DNA of 7,306 bases from an uncultured Collinsella sp. (lineage in GTDB: Bacteria > Actinomycetota > Coriobacteriia > Coriobacteriales > Coriobacteriaceae): assembly GCA_958448375.1 (NCBI GenBank), contig CAUDDU010000042.1, positions 1-7,306 on the forward strand, written 5' to 3'. Below, in pieces: positions 5,363 through 7,306 of the stretch. Positions within the stretch are counted from its first letter, which is position 1; the number at the start of each line of letters is the position of its first letter. A program made the position numbers and the translations under genes. The notes under the pieces were generated by a model. It did no database searches. It was not told the DNA's origin and worked only from the letters and a program-made list of their open reading frames with translations.

Positions 5363-7086
5363 TGAGGTTTATGAGGCCGTACCGCGGTCTGATTGCGGTG
5401 ACGCTGTTTGCGGTGCTGATAGATAACGTCGGTACGCTGTTGGTTCCCACGATGCTGGCGAACATGGTCAACACCGGTATTACCACGGGTGATGTCGACT
5501 ATATATTACGCAACGGCCTGTACATGCTTATCGCGACCGGCATGGCCAGCGGCGGCACGGTGCTGGGCTGCTATCTTTCGGCGCGCCTGGCCGCCAACGT
5601 GGCCTGCGATATCCGCAATGCCGTGTACGACAAGTCGCTCGAGCTGTCCGCCAGCGACTTTGAGCGCTTTGGCACGGGTTCGATGATCACGCGCTCGCTC
5701 AACGACATCAACGTGATTCAGCAAGCTGTCCTTCAGACGATTCAGCTGGTGCTGCCGGTGCCGTTCTTGGCCGTGGCAGGCATCATTTTTGCTTGGTTCA
5801 TCGATCCCGCCATGGGTACGCTGCTGGGCGTGGTGGTTGCGATCGTGCTGGTGGCGGCGGTCTTTACCGTTGCCAACGCCGCGCCGATCTTTATGCGCCT
5901 GCAGAGCTTTATCGACCGCATGAACGTGGTGCTGCGCGAGAACATCGTGGGCGTGCGCGTCATCCGCGCATTTAACAAGGAGCGCCACGAGGAGCAGCGC
6001 CTGGACGAGGTGTTTAGCGATTACGCGGCCAATGCCATCAAGGTCAACCACCTGTTTGTGGGTCTCGACAGCTCCAGCTTCTTTTTGATGAATATCGCCG
6101 AGGTGGCGGTGCTGTGGGTGGGCGGCAACCGCGTGGGCGTCCACGCCATGCAAATCGGTAGCATCTCGGCCGTGCTGGAGTACGCGATCCTGATCCTGTT
6201 CTTTGTGATGACGGCGCAGATGGTGATTCTGACGCTCCCACGCGCCGCCGCATGCCTGAACCGTGCGCAGCAGGTGTTGGAGATTGAGCCGAGCATCGTG
6301 GACGGCAAGCGCACGCTGGACACGTGCGCGGCGGAGTCTGTTGACGGTGCCGACGCGGTGGCCGTGTTCGACCACATGTCGTTCCGTTTTGACGATGCCG
6401 ACGAGGATACCCTGTGCGACCTGAGCTTTGCCTGTCGCCGTAGCCAGACCACGGCGATTGTAGGCTCGACGGGTTCGGGCAAGTCGACGGTGGCCAAGCT
6501 CTTGCTTCGCTTCCACGATGCCACGAAGGGCGCCATTCGCCTGAATGGCATCGATCTGCGCGACCTTTCGCAAGACGACATCCGCGGGCGTATCGCCTAT
6601 GTGCCGCAGAAGGCATGGCTGTTCTCGGGTACGGTGGCGAGCAACCTGCGCTTTGGCAACGAAGACGCGACTGAGGCTGACATGCTCCATGCGCTGGAGG
6701 TTGCCCAGAGCACCTTTGTGCTCGACCAGCCCCAGGGGCTCGATACGCCGGTGGCCCAGGGCGGCACGAACTTCTCGGGTGGTCAGCGCCAGCGCCTGGC
6801 GATTGCCCGCGCACTCATGAAGCATGCCGATCTATATATCTTCGACGACAGTTTTTCGGCCCTGGACTTTAAGACCGATGCGGCACTGCGCCATGCGCTG
6901 CAGGACGAGACGTGCGATGCCGCGGTGCTCATCATCGCGCAACGTATCTCGACTATTTTGCATGCCGATCAGATCGTGGTGCTCAAAGACGGCGAGATCG
7001 TGGGCCTAGGCACGCACGACGAGCTCATGGAAACCTGCGAGGTGTACCGCGCCATCGCGGAATCGCAAATGAAGGGAGGTGAGTAG
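5350..7086 (+). CDS. ABC exporter half-transporter, degenerate-site subunit (permease fused to ATPase)
   Basis: This 578-residue protein joins a six-helix transmembrane domain (about 1-320; helices near 13-36, 56-78, 132-150, 155-178, 243-262 and 275-297) to an ATPase domain (about 336-578). ATPase motifs in order: Walker A GSTGSGKST (372-380), Q-loop Gln 420, signature FSGGQ (475-479), Walker B LYIFDD (495-500), D-loop SALD (503-506) and switch position 531. Position 500 is Asp instead of the catalytic Glu, and 531 is Gln instead of His (IIAQRIST), while Walker A and the signature are intact. In heterodimeric exporters such as TM287/288, BmrCD or LmrCD, this marks the subunit with the poorly hydrolysing site. 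Its length is normal. The ATG at 5350 follows AAGGGGG (5339-5345) and overlaps the MarR gene, implying translational coupling. Substrates of this class are often drugs, lipids or peptides; here unknown. Confidence 0.92.
   Translation: MRLLMRFMRPYRGLIAVTLFAVLIDNVGTLLVPTMLANMVNTGITTGDVDYILRNGLYMLIATGMASGGTVLGCYLSARLAANVACDIRNAVYDKSLELSASDFERFGTGSMITRSLNDINVIQQAVLQTIQLVLPVPFLAVAGIIFAWFIDPAMGTLLGVVVAIVLVAAVFTVANAAPIFMRLQSFIDRMNVVLRENIVGVRVIRAFNKERHEEQRLDEVFSDYAANAIKVNHLFVGLDSSSFFLMNIAEVAVLWVGGNRVGVHAMQIGSISAVLEYAILILFFVMTAQMVILTLPRAAACLNRAQQVLEIEPSIVDGKRTLDTCAAESVDGADAVAVFDHMSFRFDDADEDTLCDLSFACRRSQTTAIVGSTGSGKSTVAKLLLRFHDATKGAIRLNGIDLRDLSQDDIRGRIAYVPQKAWLFSGTVASNLRFGNEDATEADMLHALEVAQSTFVLDQPQGLDTPVAQGGTNFSGGQRQRLAIARALMKHADLYIFDDSFSALDFKTDAALRHALQDETCDAAVLIIAQRISTILHADQIVVLKDGEIVGLGTHDELMETCEVYRAIAESQMKGGE
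7072..7082 (+). promoter_or_regulatory. Full-length ribosome binding site for the last gene
   Basis: AAGGGAGGTGA contains the whole GGAGGTGA complement of the 16S rRNA 3' end, ending five bases before the next ATG. It lies in the last codons of the preceding half-transporter gene and spans into the bases before its stop. It is the strongest ribosome site in the window and suggests that the partner is made at least as efficiently. Confidence 0.7.
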
Positions 7087-7087
7087 C

Positions 7088-7306
7088 ATGACCGAGGAGC
7101 TCAAGAAGCAGGGCGGCGTTGATGACGCCGTTGCCGCGGGGCTGGTCGAGGAAACGGCTGCCGCGGCACCCGAGCTGGATGACGCCGCCAAGGCTGCAGC
7201 CGCGCGCGAGGCCCGCCGCCAGGCGCTGTACGAGGAAAACGAGCGCGCCGAGGACGAGCGTGCCCGCGCCGAGGCAGAGCGCATGCGCGACGTGGACGAC
7301 GAAGAC
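7088..7306 (+). CDS. Probable partner ABC half-transporter, N-terminal extension only (gene cut by window edge)
   Basis: Seventy-three codons are visible, starting one base after the stop of the first half-transporter, so the two are co-transcribed and co-translated. The visible part (beginning MTEELKKQGGVDDAVAAGLV) is very rich in Ala, Glu, Asp and Arg. It is mostly predicted helical, perhaps coiled coil at about 37-68 (EARRQALYEENERAEDERAR at 45-64), with no membrane helix. The identity as an ABC subunit is inferred from the neighbour, which needs a partner with a working catalytic Glu and switch His; no ABC motif is inside the window. A charged cytoplasmic extension before the transmembrane domain occurs in some half-transporters. 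An unrelated accessory protein cannot be excluded. Confidence 0.6.
   Translation, partial: MTEELKKQGGVDDAVAAGLVEETAAAAPELDDAAKAAAAREARRQALYEENERAEDERARAEAERMRDVDDED

Noticed and set aside
5506..6825. Open frame of 439 codons opposite the ABC half-transporter
   Set aside because: The same composition effect; the plus strand carries all ABC motifs.

Overview
The window is gene-dense, high in G+C and free of mobile elements, rRNA and tRNA. Its G+C-rich codon use, strong AGGAGG-type ribosome sites and gene content (YeiH-type putative sulfate exporter beside a GntR regulator, a rebuilt Fis-type regulator, a MarR-controlled ABC exporter) suggest a gut actinobacterium of the class Coriobacteriia, possibly Collinsella. 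This is pattern recognition, not a database match.

Left part (1-1364): the start of a GntR-family regulator gene runs leftward off the window edge. It is divergent from a complete YeiH/UPF0324 membrane protein gene (330-1364). The 163-base gap between them should hold both promoters. A strikingly long imperfect hairpin (about 1402-1493) follows the transporter gene.

Middle part (1365-4094): a 405-residue regulator keeps a Fis-type helix-turn-helix but has a degraded AAA+ domain like those of sigma-54 activators. Next comes a single-pass membrane protein of unknown function with its own likely promoter. A nitroreductase-family flavoprotein gene converges on it from the minus strand, with an inverted repeat between the two 3' ends.

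Right part (4095-7306): a small unknown protein gene (96 residues) ends at a textbook intrinsic terminator. After this is a compact operon: a MarR-family repressor, then an ABC half-transporter whose start overlaps the repressor's end, then the first 73 codons of a protein that is probably the partner half-transporter. Two copies of an 18-bp near-palindrome lie in the MarR promoter, the first between the -35 and -10 elements, so autorepression of the whole operon is likely. The half-transporter has Asp for the catalytic Glu and Gln for the switch His. This is the signature of the degenerate-site subunit of a heterodimeric exporter, so the partner should carry the active ATPase site.

No non-coding stretch exceeds 300 bases. 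The longest are 4095-4389 (divergent promoter region with a loose direct repeat, no confident promoter), 1365-1630 (long hairpin, two -10-like boxes, a small palindrome) and 167-329 (divergent promoter region). Nothing here is clearly a new system. The best second-look items are the 1402-1493 hairpin, the degenerate activator-like regulator and the MarR operator pair.
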